Shown here: positions 8,365 to 16,572 of the stretch, in pieces | Layout: each line of letters opens with the position of its first letter | Numbering within the stretch: position 1 is the stretch's first letter | Notes under the pieces: model-generated | The model's input: only the letters and a program-made list of their open reading frames with translations | What the model was told of the DNA's origin: nothing | Database searches by the model: none | From: Bin55 sp965220235 | GTDB lineage: Bacteria > Pseudomonadota > Gammaproteobacteria > Pseudomonadales > Azotimanducaceae | DNA: 64,000 nt | Direction of reading: 5' to 3' | Assembly (NCBI GenBank): GCA_965220235.1 | Contig: OZ244815.1 | Coordinates: 930,001-994,000, forward strand | Made by a program: the position numbers and the translations under genes

Positions 8365-8652
8365 GTGGATCTTAAAACGATTTTGACGACGGACATTGAT
8401 GCTAATCGCCATGCGATAGGGAAACCGCTCGTATACCGGGTACATCGTTCCGTAAGAGGCGGTAATCTGGCGGATATGGATGCAAAGCCGCTTGCCTGGG
8501 CGGTGGCGATTCCGATCGACGGCGCGATGCATTCGTTGGTGAGCGTCCGAAAAAATCGTCGCGAGTGGCAGGACCTTAATCGCCTTGCGCGCGAAATGCG
8601 TCAACTTGGTTTCATCGAATACGAAATCCGCGACAACCTTAGTTCGACGTAG
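8365..8652 (+). CDS. Conserved hypothetical protein (95 aa)
   Basis: I do not recognise this family. The product is a small mixed alpha/beta protein without signal peptide or membrane segment. It has a compact core (LAWAVAIPIDGAMHSLVSV) and a charged C-terminal helix (REWQDLNRLAREMRQLGF). I chose the GTG at 8365 because GGAG at 8354-8357 sits seven bases upstream; a TTG at 8344 would add seven residues. It is divergent from the TAXI-domain gene across a 156-base gap, and its 3' end is nine bases from the convergent adenosyltransferase gene. The shared upstream region may link it to the PspA-like group, but this is only positional. Confidence 0.6.
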   Translation: MDLKTILTTDIDANRHAIGKPLVYRVHRSVRGGNLADMDAKPLAWAVAIPIDGAMHSLVSVRKNRREWQDLNRLAREMRQLGFIEYEIRDNLSST

Positions 8653-8661
8653 GTGCGGAGC

Positions 8662-9204
8662 TTAGTCCTTTAGTGGCTGCCACAGTACCTCATCTTCGCA
8701 CACACTTCGCGAGGCAACGAATAAGAAATCCGAGATTCGGTTAAGAAATGCGCCGATAGATGCTTCGATCAAGGTTGCGTCACTGAGTCGCCAAAACACG
8801 CGCTCGCATCGCCGCGTTGTTGCGCGTGCGATATGCAGACGCGCATTTGGTTCATTTCCGCCGGGTAGCACGAATTCCGCAAGAGGCTCGAGCTTCGAGT
8901 TGAGGGTCTCGGTCACGTCAGTAAGCCGTTCAGTTTCACGAGCCCAGAACGGTTGCGGTTTGCCGGTTGCGACCGCGGCGCCTACGTCGAATACGCGCGC
9001 TTGAATTAGTCTGATTTCATCAAGCAGCTCATCTTCGAGCACTAGCGCCGCTGATCCTAAGTCACAGTTGAGCTCATCTAACGCGCCGACGAGCACCATA
9101 CGCGGACTGCCTTTGTCGTGTCGCTTGCCGTCCGCAAGGCTGGTTTCGCCGAGGTCGCCACTGGTCGTCGTTACGCGGTCGATACGCGGTCGGTCGTTTG
9201 CCAT
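8662..9204 (-). CDS. PduO-type cob(I)alamin adenosyltransferase
   Basis: A 180-residue enzyme of the PduO/MMAB class, which transfers the adenosyl group of ATP to cob(I)alamin to make coenzyme B12. N-terminal ATP-binding TTSGDLGETSLADG is followed by the DELN segment, FVLPGG near 117, the RATTRRCERVF helix and the terminal NRISDFLFVASR motif. Length matches the family. No other cobalamin gene lies in the window, so it may support salvage of imported B12. Confidence 0.92.
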   Translation of the reverse strand: MANDRPRIDRVTTTSGDLGETSLADGKRHDKGSPRMVLVGALDELNCDLGSAALVLEDELLDEIRLIQARVFDVGAAVATGKPQPFWARETERLTDVTETLNSKLEPLAEFVLPGGNEPNARLHIARATTRRCERVFWRLSDATLIEASIGAFLNRISDFLFVASRSVCEDEVLWQPLKD

Positions 9205-9328
9205 TTCGCTTAGTTCCTAGAGTTGCATACAGCAACTGTACTTCTTGTCCAAGTCCATTTTTCTTGCGACACAACGTGTCGCGAAGGCATTTATCTTTGC
9301 GAGCGTGAAAAGAAAAGAGAGAAATGAG

Positions 9329-10300
9329 ATGCTGAGAAACCTTCGTATTCGAGAGCGAACTGGGTTGCCAAATTTCTGCGTTGCGGACGGCAAACGAAGC
9401 TCGACACCACGAACGGACCGAGTAGACCTTCAGCTGGATAGCGGGATTCGAGCAGTAGCGATTGACCTGGACCTTAGCTACGAAGAAGCGCGTCGTTTTA
9501 TCGAACTAGAGATACCTTCGGCGGATCTGAAGAACATCGGCGTACCGCGAGATTGGATGACGCGATTTTTTGAATACGCAGGATATGCCAAAGCGCCTCA
9601 ACCAACCACCACGCTTTCGTTAAGACAAGTGCTCGCGATGCAAAACATGCATCACCGGGTCATGCTAGAAGTTGACGATTCGGTATACGTTCCACTGGTC
9701 GACGGCGTTTTGTACGACATTAGGGATTGGCGTGACGACATGCATCGGAAGATCACCGGTTACTGGGTCTACCGCCAACGTCGCGACGTGTGGCCAGGTA
9801 CATTGAACGGACGAGTCGTAGATGCAAGCGGCTGCGTTGTCGCGGAATTCGAGGATTCGGACGTTTTGGTTCGAGAACCTGCTGAACTTGCAGGTTATGC
9901 ATTTCACACTCGTCGCTTCGACAACGCTTGGGAGCTGGATGAGAAAGGTGAGAGTACGTTTGAGGCGGTATTTGCGGTAACGCTGCAACACTCACCGAAC
10001 GCGTTACGTGTTCACGCGCAATCGATAAGGTGCTCGCCAAAGTACGTGCAAGCATTCGCGAGCGAGTCGGCACCGGAAGGCGATCCATCAGGTCGTATTC
10101 AGAGGATGTCAAAGCGTGCGATGTTGGACGCCCGTCGACTACTTGACGCGTGTGACCTGGAATACGAGCTCAAGGGAAACGGCACGCTTCGACTTGGCAA
10201 CGCGCTTGCCTATCGACCTCGCACGGGTGAAGTCTTCACGGCGCGTGGACGTCGAGTGAGAGTTTCACGCGGCTTCAAGTCGTTACTTCGGACTCTGTAG
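9329..10300 (+). CDS. Uncharacterised protein with possible inactive C39/papain-like fold
   Basis: No confident family assignment. From the ATG at 9329 (AGAGAG about eight bases upstream) the product has 323 residues; the frame is open further upstream, with GTG at 9305 and TTG at 9245. Residues about 34-130 have the spacing of small C39-like cysteine-peptidase domains, namely D-x-x-IRAVAIDLDLSYEEA, later GVPRDWMTRFFEYAG, then VPLVDGVLYDIRDW and GYWVY. The expected nucleophile Cys is Ser (residue 38), and the usual His before the DG-YD strand is absent. If the match is right it is a catalytically dead version. The C-terminal part is basic. It precedes DUF488 on the same strand, which seems to have its own promoter. 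Confidence 0.5.
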   Translation: MLRNLRIRERTGLPNFCVADGKRSSTPRTDRVDLQLDSGIRAVAIDLDLSYEEARRFIELEIPSADLKNIGVPRDWMTRFFEYAGYAKAPQPTTTLSLRQVLAMQNMHHRVMLEVDDSVYVPLVDGVLYDIRDWRDDMHRKITGYWVYRQRRDVWPGTLNGRVVDASGCVVAEFEDSDVLVREPAELAGYAFHTRRFDNAWELDEKGESTFEAVFAVTLQHSPNALRVHAQSIRCSPKYVQAFASESAPEGDPSGRIQRMSKRAMLDARRLLDACDLEYELKGNGTLRLGNALAYRPRTGEVFTARGRRVRVSRGFKSLLRTL

Positions 10301-10316
10301 TGCTGATGCGAGTACG

Positions 10317-10345
10317 TTGCCGTTTTGTTTTAACTTGTATAAAAT
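10317..10345 (+). promoter_or_regulatory. Sigma-70-type promoter of the DUF488 gene
   Basis: TTGCCG (10317-10322) and TAAAAT (10340-10345) are separated by 17 bases, just after the stop codon of the preceding gene. Transcription would begin near 10352, directly ahead of the strong ribosome site GGGGAGGA (10355-10362). Confidence 0.5.
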
Positions 10346-10369
10346 CACAGTTAAGGGGAGGAATTGATC

Positions 10370-10960
10370 ATGAAAATACAAAATGAGGAGGTGTATTCGA
10401 TTGGTCACTCGAATATGAGTTATCGATCCTTCGCATCTTTGCTTAGGAAGTGGTCAATTGAACAGGTCGTTGATGTTCGGTCAATTCCGTTCAGTCGACA
10501 CGTACCACACTTCAACTATGAAGTGATTCGACGTAAACTGCGTCAGTCGGGATTCGAGTACCTGTATCTTGGCAATCAGCTCGGTACCCACAATTCGCGC
10601 ATGCGGAATAGCTGCGAAAGCCTCTCTGATTACCGAAAGCAGATCGCTTGTGATGCGTTCAGCGACGGGATGTCGCAGCTAATTGAGCAAATACGTGAGA
10701 ACCGCGTCGCCATCATGTGCGTCGAAAGTGCGCCGTATCGGTGTCACCGCCACACCATACTTGCTTTGGAGCTGGCGAAGGTCGGTGTGGCGACTCAGCA
10801 CATTTTCAAGGACGGCCAAGTGCGGAGCGCGTTTGATGCTCCGGTAGAAAAGGTCGTCACTGATGAGCGTTGGGTTCAGCGTAGCCTATTTGACAGCGTA
10901 GAAGCGGAGCCTCTCGCGACCGGTAACAGTATTAACGAGATGTTGCCTCGGGTTGCCTAG
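10370..10960 (+). CDS. DUF488 family protein
   Basis: The 196-residue protein matches DUF488: YSIGHSN at the N-terminus, VVDVRSIPFSRHVPHFN near 35-50, YLYLGNQLGT and the C-terminal VAIMCVESAPYRCHRHTI with its conserved Cys/His cluster. The biochemical role of the family is not established; the Cys-His set suggests metal or nucleic-acid chemistry. The ATG at 10370 is preceded by GGGGAGGA seven bases away, which decides against the TTG at 10364. Its TAG stop overlaps the stop of the convergent MFS gene within one CTAG. Confidence 0.85.
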   Translation: MKIQNEEVYSIGHSNMSYRSFASLLRKWSIEQVVDVRSIPFSRHVPHFNYEVIRRKLRQSGFEYLYLGNQLGTHNSRMRNSCESLSDYRKQIACDAFSDGMSQLIEQIRENRVAIMCVESAPYRCHRHTILALELAKVGVATQHIFKDGQVRSAFDAPVEKVVTDERWVQRSLFDSVEAEPLATGNSINEMLPRVA

Positions 10961-12279
10961 CTCTCAACCGGAGTCTCACCTAGGGACTTGCTGATCCACC
11001 AGAGGATCACAAGGGCGGGGGAAACCATCAGCGCCGTAAGGATGAAAAACGACATCCAATCGCCTGCTAGCCAATCTACTAGGATTCCGCTAGAAGCGGC
11101 AAGAAGCGTACGCCCTGCGTTTCCTAATGACGCTAGCGCCCCGTATTGCGTCGCGGCATGTAGGTGACTCGTGAAAAACGTAAGGAAGGCTACGAACGCA
11201 ACCGTCGAAAGCGCACTCGTGATTCCGTCTGCAACGAGAGCGAATATCAGCAAGGACTTATCAGGTCCGACGGTGGCTAACCAGGCAAACAAGAGATTGG
11301 TCGATGCCATACCGATACCTGCAAGCATGAGCCCTTTGACTGTGCCGAATTTGCTTGTAAAAAAACCGGCGGCTATTGCACACGTGATGGTGATTACTAA
11401 TCCCAACCCTTTGGAGTAGACACCAATATCGGCGTTCGAGAAGCCAATTTCTTTGTAAAACACGACGACCATGCGACCGAGAAATGCTTCACCTAACTTA
11501 AACATGAAGATAAAAAGAAGCAATCCGAGTGCTAGTCGTAATCCATTCCGCTGAAAGAACTCCGTAACCGCGGCGACGTATGATCGATCAAAGAACTGGA
11601 TACGTGTGATTCGAGACACAGGTTCATTAGTTGCTGTAACTTTGGTAGGTTCCTTTACCGCCCATAAGACACCTACGAGCATTGCTACGAGTATTCCTGT
11701 AAGTCCGAAAAAGACCGTATTCCACCCAAACTGATCTGCCAGAATGAATGCAAATGTGCCTGGCAGACTCACGCCGGTCCACCAGCCGCACGTAGCCATT
11801 GCGGCGGCGTGACCAATCATGTGTTCTTCGTGCGTCTCAATAACCGTGACACGATAGGCGTCAATTGCCAGGTCTTGAGTGGCAGAAACGACCGCGATTC
11901 CTAGACACACGGCTGCGGTCAGGAACAGGCTGACAGCGGGTCCTGTGGCCGCGAGGATTAGAACTTGAGCGATCAGGAGCAACAAGCAGAGGACAATCCA
12001 TGATCGTCTGTGACCGAGCCGACGTAAACCGGGTAGAGGTAGGTGGTCGATCAATGGTGCCCATAAGAAATTGATGGTGTACGCCACAAATACGGCACCG
12101 AATAAACCAATCGCTGTGCGGGAGAGATCAAGGTCAGCTAACCACGCGGTCATCCCAGCGCCGATGAATAACCAGGGAAATCCACTTACCGTACCTAATA
12201 GGAAGATACGCCAGAGGCGCAAGTCGAGGTAGACTGAAATCTTCTCGAGTACAGTCGTATTGGCGGTTGTGTCGGTCAT
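10957..12279 (-). CDS. AmpG-like MFS transporter
   Basis: A 440-residue protein with about twelve membrane helices. It shows the AmpG/PAT signature around residues 125-145 (SATQDLAIDAYRV) and an RRSWIV loop after TM2-3. AmpG proteins import anhydromuropeptides for peptidoglycan recycling; members outside enterics often have unknown substrates, so the cargo is not assigned. It lies 24 bases downstream of yajQ on the same strand and is probably co-transcribed with it. A second AmpG-like gene is at 40975-42297. Confidence 0.82.
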   Translation of the reverse strand: MTDTTANTTVLEKISVYLDLRLWRIFLLGTVSGFPWLFIGAGMTAWLADLDLSRTAIGLFGAVFVAYTINFLWAPLIDHLPLPGLRRLGHRRSWIVLCLLLLIAQVLILAATGPAVSLFLTAAVCLGIAVVSATQDLAIDAYRVTVIETHEEHMIGHAAAMATCGWWTGVSLPGTFAFILADQFGWNTVFFGLTGILVAMLVGVLWAVKEPTKVTATNEPVSRITRIQFFDRSYVAAVTEFFQRNGLRLALGLLLFIFMFKLGEAFLGRMVVVFYKEIGFSNADIGVYSKGLGLVITITCAIAAGFFTSKFGTVKGLMLAGIGMASTNLLFAWLATVGPDKSLLIFALVADGITSALSTVAFVAFLTFFTSHLHAATQYGALASLGNAGRTLLAASSGILVDWLAGDWMSFFILTALMVSPALVILWWISKSLGETPVES

Positions 12280-12303
12280 GTGGATTGACTTATTGAGCTC
12301 AGG

Positions 12304-12786
12304 CTAATTTCGATAGTTTTTAAACTGAAGTGGCATCGGTAGATCCATATCTCGCAATTCTGCTATCGCTTCTTGCAGTTCGTCTCGTTTCTTACCAGAA
12401 ATGCGAACCTGATCCCCTTGTATTTGCACCTGCAGTTTCTTGTTTAGATCCTTCACGCGCTTACTAATCAATCTAGTCGTATCTCGATCGATTCCTTCGA
12501 TAAGCGGAATTACTTGACGTTTAGTTTTCCCAAGAGGTGTGACTTCACCAGGTTGGAGTACCTTAACGTCGACCTTCCTGTTTACCAGCTTGGATCTCAG
12601 GATGTCTAATAATTGTTGGAGTTGAAATTCTTCTTCCGCATGCAGCTCGACTGCTCTATCCGAGAGTTCGATTCCGGCATCGACGTGGCGAAAATCAAAC
12701 CTTGTTCGAAGCTCTCGTCTTGCCTGATCCACTGCGTTGCGCACTTCTTGCCAATCGATTTCTGATACAGCGTCAAAGCTCGGCAT
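12304..12786 (-). CDS. yajQ: YajQ family nucleotide-binding protein
   Basis: The 160-residue cytoplasmic protein matches YajQ over its full length. It starts MPSFDAVSEIDWQEVRNAVDQA, with FDFRHV, then LIEGIDRDTTRLISKRVKD and the terminal QVRISGKKRDELQEAI segment, the two ferredoxin-like halves of the family. Members have been reported to bind cyclic di-GMP and tRNA/GTP in different species, so the ligand here is not certain. Confidence 0.95.
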   Translation of the reverse strand: MPSFDAVSEIDWQEVRNAVDQARRELRTRFDFRHVDAGIELSDRAVELHAEEEFQLQQLLDILRSKLVNRKVDVKVLQPGEVTPLGKTKRQVIPLIEGIDRDTTRLISKRVKDLNKKLQVQIQGDQVRISGKKRDELQEAIAELRDMDLPMPLQFKNYRN

Positions 12787-12935
12787 AGGAAGTTCGCCTT
12801 ACGAGAGGTCGATTCCAATCATCATATCACTGTAGTCGCAATGCTCGAGAGAATCCACGTGCGTGCGTGCTTTTAAATTGGATGATTAGTGGGACCTATC
12901 ACCACGACATAGAACCGAAGCGCGCTTTCGATCAC

Positions 12936-15683
12936 TCACCGACCAAATTCGGACTTCAGTGCGATATATACGAGTGAACCTTGCCAAGGGACGACTGAAT
13001 CGCTTCGGTAAATTCGTCCACAACACGTCTCAAACTGTCCAGGCGATGGATAGTTGTCGAATACGTTTTCGACACCTAGTTCAAGTTGCAGGCCATTATC
13101 GAAGTTAAACGAGCTTGAGATATCGGCGAAGAATTCGGTGTCGAAAGTTTGAATGTCTTCTAAAGTCGCGTTGCTTGCGTTTTGGTATGGTCCGTATGCT
13201 CGGAAGCGAATTAAGAAATCGAGTATGCGCCATGTATGACGGGTCGTGAATGTAGCTCGATGCGATGGGACGCCGTTCTCGATATCAAAAACACCTTCGT
13301 CATCGATGTACGCGCCGCGTCGTGTGACCTCTGTGCGATTGACGTTAACAAGCCATGAAAGCAACGTCGAGCCAAGACTCGAATCAAATTGAAAGTGTCC
13401 AGTCATGTCTATGCCCGAGGTCTTGGTATCAACATCGTTAGTAAAGAACGACACGCGACCAATGTCTCGCGCGCCGGGTACAGCTAGCTCGACAAGTTTC
13501 TCGCGTTGCGACGGCCCGACCTCGAACCCGCTTGCCAAAATCAGTCGATCGTCGATGACTGTCGAATAGGCGTCCAACGTGATGTCGCCGAATCTCGAAG
13601 AACTGATAGTCGCACCGAGGGTAAACGAAATTGCACGTTCTGGTAGAAGCTCTTTGCTTCCGAACAACATCGATGCGGCATGAGTTGCAGGAAACAGACC
13701 AACAGCTTCTGGCGACCCATCTGGTGCGATACGAGTGGAAACGTTCGTCGTTGAGAGTTGCCCAGTTGTGGGGGCGCGGAAACCGGTACCCACTGAACCT
13801 CGAATGTTCAGATTAGAGCTGATTTGATACTTTGTTGCTAGCTTCCACACCGCAATATCGCCGAAATCCTCGAAGTACTCATAGCGTAGTGCTGAATTAA
13901 TCAGCAGAGGCTCTGCGGGATTGATTTCGCCGTCTACATAGAGTCCGAAGCTCTCTCGTGATTGCTCGGTCGCGTACAGGGGCGAGTAACCCGGAAAACC
14001 ATTCGACCCGATGGGTAGTGTGTTGTTGATCGGATCACCGGTTGGACACAAAGCGCCACTCATTACATACCCAGGTATTCGACATTCGATCGTAGTTAGC
14101 GCGTCATCGGGGTCAGCGTCGACTTCTGCTTGTGTGATTTCAAAGTTAAACGGATCGCGGATGCCAAATGGTCCTAACTCGTACGACGCAGGATCAACCG
14201 ACTCTATTTCGTAGCGTTCGTACCTCCGCTCGAAACCCAATGCCAGACTCATCGGTTCGATAGCACCGATTTCTAACGAACCGGAAAGGTCGGCGTTCAA
14301 AGTTAGCTCTTGGTTTCCTAAATTGCCTGGTCGAAATGACGTAGGCGAACGAGGACCTAACGAAGGATTGAGAGTGTTTGCAATGTGGTATTCGACAACG
14401 CTACGTCCGGAGTTCAACGAGAAATCGGCTGACCAAAGAGCACTTAAATCACGCTGCATTCCGACTAGAAGAGCGACCTCCACAACATCGCCAGAAAACT
14501 GAGGCGTAAATCCGGCAGGATATATGGACTGGCGTATGTCAAAGATCGAACCGTCCTCCAACCGGACTGGATGAAATGTGTTTATGCCTGCGCGGCGATA
14601 AAAGAATCCACCTGTTTGCTCTTTAATCGTGTAATTTGTAAATCCATAGATATCCCAATCGCCAACCTCGTTCAAGCGGAAATTGAGCACCCCGGCGTAT
14701 TGGCTGCGGCTCGGTTGGCCCCAGATCTGCTCGGGATTCCTAAATGGACGATCTCCGCCTACAGATTCGAAGTGATCACGGTACCGCGTATCGGGATCGT
14801 CAGGGATTCCGTCGGGTTCCAGAATCACATTGATCAAACTGCCAGCTTCATCGTATACGTAAGTAAATGCGTCGGGACCGTAAAACTCCTTCCCGTTGAC
14901 CGATAGTGTGGCATCTAACGCTTCATGAGGGAGTACACCAGTACCTGCAATACTGAGGTCGTAGTGTTGTGAACGACTGGTGGGGTCCGAGTCGGTGAAT
15001 TGAAAGCTCGCGGTTACATATCCATTGTTCGTCAATTCACGACCGATGTAGCCTTCGAGTACGAACTCGGTGCCGTCGCCGACACTGTACTGTCCCGCTC
15101 GCGCCCTGAGTATTGACTCGTTGACGTTGTCTCGCAAGTTAAAGTTGACAACGCCGGCGATCGCGTCCGATCCATATAGAGCAGCGGCACCGTCTCGCAG
15201 GACTTCGACAGATTCGATCGCAATGCCTGGAATCGCGCCGATGTCGCTTCCGTGCGCGCCCCAACCCCCAACTTGCATGAACGCCGCTTTGTGACGTCGT
15301 TTGTGGTTGAGGAGCACGAGCGTGTGGTGCGGTTCCAGATTGCTGATATGGGTTGGTCTAACAAAGGACGCGCCGTCTGAAATTGGATGTCGTCGGACCG
15401 AAAATGACGGAATGATGTAGGACAGGATCTCGATCATGTCGCTCGAGTGAACCGAGTTAAGATCGGCTTCATTGAAGAGATCTACAGGTACGACGCTGTC
15501 GATACTAGAGCGTGATTGGTGACGCGTTCCTACGGTGATGAGCTCTTCAATGTGTTCATACTTCAGTTCTTCCTGTGAGGGCGTTTCACCTGTGTCCGAG
15601 GTTTCATCGGCGGCGCTCACCGACGCTAAGAAGCTGACAGATAGGACGAGAATGTGTAAGCGAAAACTACGGGTGAAGGTCAT
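12936..15683 (-). CDS. TonB-dependent outer-membrane receptor
   Basis: The 915-residue protein has a signal peptide (about 1-24), a TonB-box-like segment (EELITVGTR), and a plug domain with SVEVLRDGAAALYGSDAIAGVVNF near 150-175. A long beta-barrel follows, ending in strand-like LVYIALKSEFGR. Such receptors import siderophores, vitamins, peptides or glycans using TonB energy. The plug wording (IEILSYIIPSFSVRR) is of the kind seen in large marine TBDR families of unknown substrate. No adjacent transporter gene gives a clue to the cargo. The ATL gene lies upstream on the same strand, separated by a 136-base gap with two inverted repeats. Confidence 0.93.
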   Translation of the reverse strand: MTFTRSFRLHILVLSVSFLASVSAADETSDTGETPSQEELKYEHIEELITVGTRHQSRSSIDSVVPVDLFNEADLNSVHSSDMIEILSYIIPSFSVRRHPISDGASFVRPTHISNLEPHHTLVLLNHKRRHKAAFMQVGGWGAHGSDIGAIPGIAIESVEVLRDGAAALYGSDAIAGVVNFNLRDNVNESILRARAGQYSVGDGTEFVLEGYIGRELTNNGYVTASFQFTDSDPTSRSQHYDLSIAGTGVLPHEALDATLSVNGKEFYGPDAFTYVYDEAGSLINVILEPDGIPDDPDTRYRDHFESVGGDRPFRNPEQIWGQPSRSQYAGVLNFRLNEVGDWDIYGFTNYTIKEQTGGFFYRRAGINTFHPVRLEDGSIFDIRQSIYPAGFTPQFSGDVVEVALLVGMQRDLSALWSADFSLNSGRSVVEYHIANTLNPSLGPRSPTSFRPGNLGNQELTLNADLSGSLEIGAIEPMSLALGFERRYERYEIESVDPASYELGPFGIRDPFNFEITQAEVDADPDDALTTIECRIPGYVMSGALCPTGDPINNTLPIGSNGFPGYSPLYATEQSRESFGLYVDGEINPAEPLLINSALRYEYFEDFGDIAVWKLATKYQISSNLNIRGSVGTGFRAPTTGQLSTTNVSTRIAPDGSPEAVGLFPATHAASMLFGSKELLPERAISFTLGATISSSRFGDITLDAYSTVIDDRLILASGFEVGPSQREKLVELAVPGARDIGRVSFFTNDVDTKTSGIDMTGHFQFDSSLGSTLLSWLVNVNRTEVTRRGAYIDDEGVFDIENGVPSHRATFTTRHTWRILDFLIRFRAYGPYQNASNATLEDIQTFDTEFFADISSSFNFDNGLQLELGVENVFDNYPSPGQFETCCGRIYRSDSVVPWQGSLVYIALKSEFGR

Positions 15684-15719
15684 TGATTGCCTTAAAACTC
15701 AAAATATCCGTGTTAGACA

Positions 15720-15758
15720 ACGTTGATGAAAATCCTCATCACCCTTTCGCATCAACGT
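15720..15758. repeat. Inverted repeat in the leader of the TonB receptor gene
   Basis: ACGTTGATG (15720-15728) and CATCAACGT (15750-15758) are exact reverse complements with a 21-base spacer. Flanking TTAG and CTAA extend the match past a small bulge. The inner GATGA and TCATC can form a competing hairpin. It lies about 40 bases upstream of the receptor start, where an operator or leader structure would be expected. Confidence 0.5.
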
Positions 15759-15806
15759 CTAAGATGCGAATTTTCGCCTACCGCTCATTCATCTCTTATT
15801 TTTGGT

Positions 15807-15829
15807 GGAGGACTTTTGTCTAGTCCTCC
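15807..15829. repeat. Hairpin spanning the ATL stop codon
   Basis: GGAGGAC (15807-15813) pairs with GTCCTCC (15823-15829) across nine bases that include the ATL stop. No T tract follows in the direction of ATL transcription, so it is not a canonical terminator. Confidence 0.4.
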
Positions 15830-16119
15830 CATCCATATCGTTTTAGGTCGATTCGACCGTTTGTTACATCGACACGTTCCCGTCGAAGACGGGTCGCTTG
15901 TTCATCAGCTCCCGGTCGAGGTGCAATCCGTCCGTCCGCACGAACTACGCGATGCCATGGAAGCTCATCGGAATCATCCGATTCGCTGAGAATTCGCGCA
16001 ACGAAGCGTGCACGCCGAGGTAATCCAGCGAGTTCGGCGATTTGGCCGTACGTAGCTACTCTCCCATACGGGATAGACTCGATAATCCATTTGACTGTGT
16101 TAACGGCTTCATCATTCAA
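15820..16119 (-). CDS. Alkyltransferase-like (ATL) DNA-repair protein
   Basis: This 99-residue protein is the MGMT/Ada C-terminal DNA-binding fold: IPYGRVATYGQIAELAGLP, the Arg-finger helix RARFVARIL, and the active-site loop. That loop reads PWHRVV instead of the PCHRVV of true alkyltransferases. Trp for Cys marks ATL proteins, which bind and flag O6-alkylguanine for nucleotide excision repair without transferring the group. I chose the TTG at 16119 because AAGAGG lies seven bases upstream. An upstream in-frame TTG at 16140 is less likely. It is divergent from groES. Confidence 0.88.
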   Translation of the reverse strand: MNDEAVNTVKWIIESIPYGRVATYGQIAELAGLPRRARFVARILSESDDSDELPWHRVVRADGRIAPRPGADEQATRLRRERVDVTNGRIDLKRYGWED

Positions 16120-16152
16120 TATTGCACCTCTTGTTAGCAAACATGTTAAGCA

Positions 16153-16193
16153 ACTGCTAAAAATTAGCAGTCGTTATTGGAGAGTGCTAAAAT
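16153..16193 (+). promoter_or_regulatory. CIRCE operator and promoter of groESL, with a nested palindrome
   Basis: TTAGCAGTC (16164-16172), nine bases, GAGTGCTAA (16182-16190) match the CIRCE element bound by the heat-shock repressor HrcA (consensus TTAGCACTC-N9-GAGTGCTAA), with one change in the left arm. TTAGCA (16164-16169) and TAAAAT (16188-16193), 18 bases apart, could be the sigma-70 hexamers overlapped by the operator. ACTGCTAA (16153-16160) also pairs exactly with TTAGCAGT (16164-16171), making a second palindrome that shares the left CIRCE arm. Confidence 0.85.
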
Positions 16194-16260
16194 TCGCACG
16201 CTTAGTTGCCGCGCGGCACTAGGTAGGGAACCCTAACTTTATCAACTATTGAGGATATCG

Positions 16261-16548
16261 ATGAATATTCGACCCCTTCATGATCGTGTCGTCGTGACAC
16301 GTGACGAGGACGAGGCCGTATCCGCCGGTGGTATCGTTTTGCCAGATACGGCGAACGAAAAACCATCACAAGGCACAGTACAGGCTGTCGGACCAGGAAA
16401 GATTCTGGATAGTGGCGACGTTCGACCGCTCGACGTCAAGGTCGGCGACAAAGTCATTTTTGGGCAATACGGTGGAAGCACCGTCAAAATCCAAGAAGAA
16501 GAGTATTTGATTCTCTCCGAATCCGAAATTTTCGGCGTCATTGAATAA
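16261..16548 (+). CDS. groES: Co-chaperonin GroES
   Basis: The 95-residue product is GroES: NIRPLHDRVVV at the start, the mobile-loop GGIVLPDTANEKPSQGTV, GGSTVKIQEEEYLI and the terminal SEIFGVIE. It caps GroEL to close the folding chamber. The ATG at 16261 has GAGG six bases upstream and gives the standard N-terminus. A TTG at 16249 in the same frame is not needed. It is 24 bases ahead of groEL and under the CIRCE element. Confidence 0.98.
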   Translation: MNIRPLHDRVVVTRDEDEAVSAGGIVLPDTANEKPSQGTVQAVGPGKILDSGDVRPLDVKVGDKVIFGQYGGSTVKIQEEEYLILSESEIFGVIE

Positions 16549-16572
16549 CTACGGTTTGAGGGAAAAACAACA

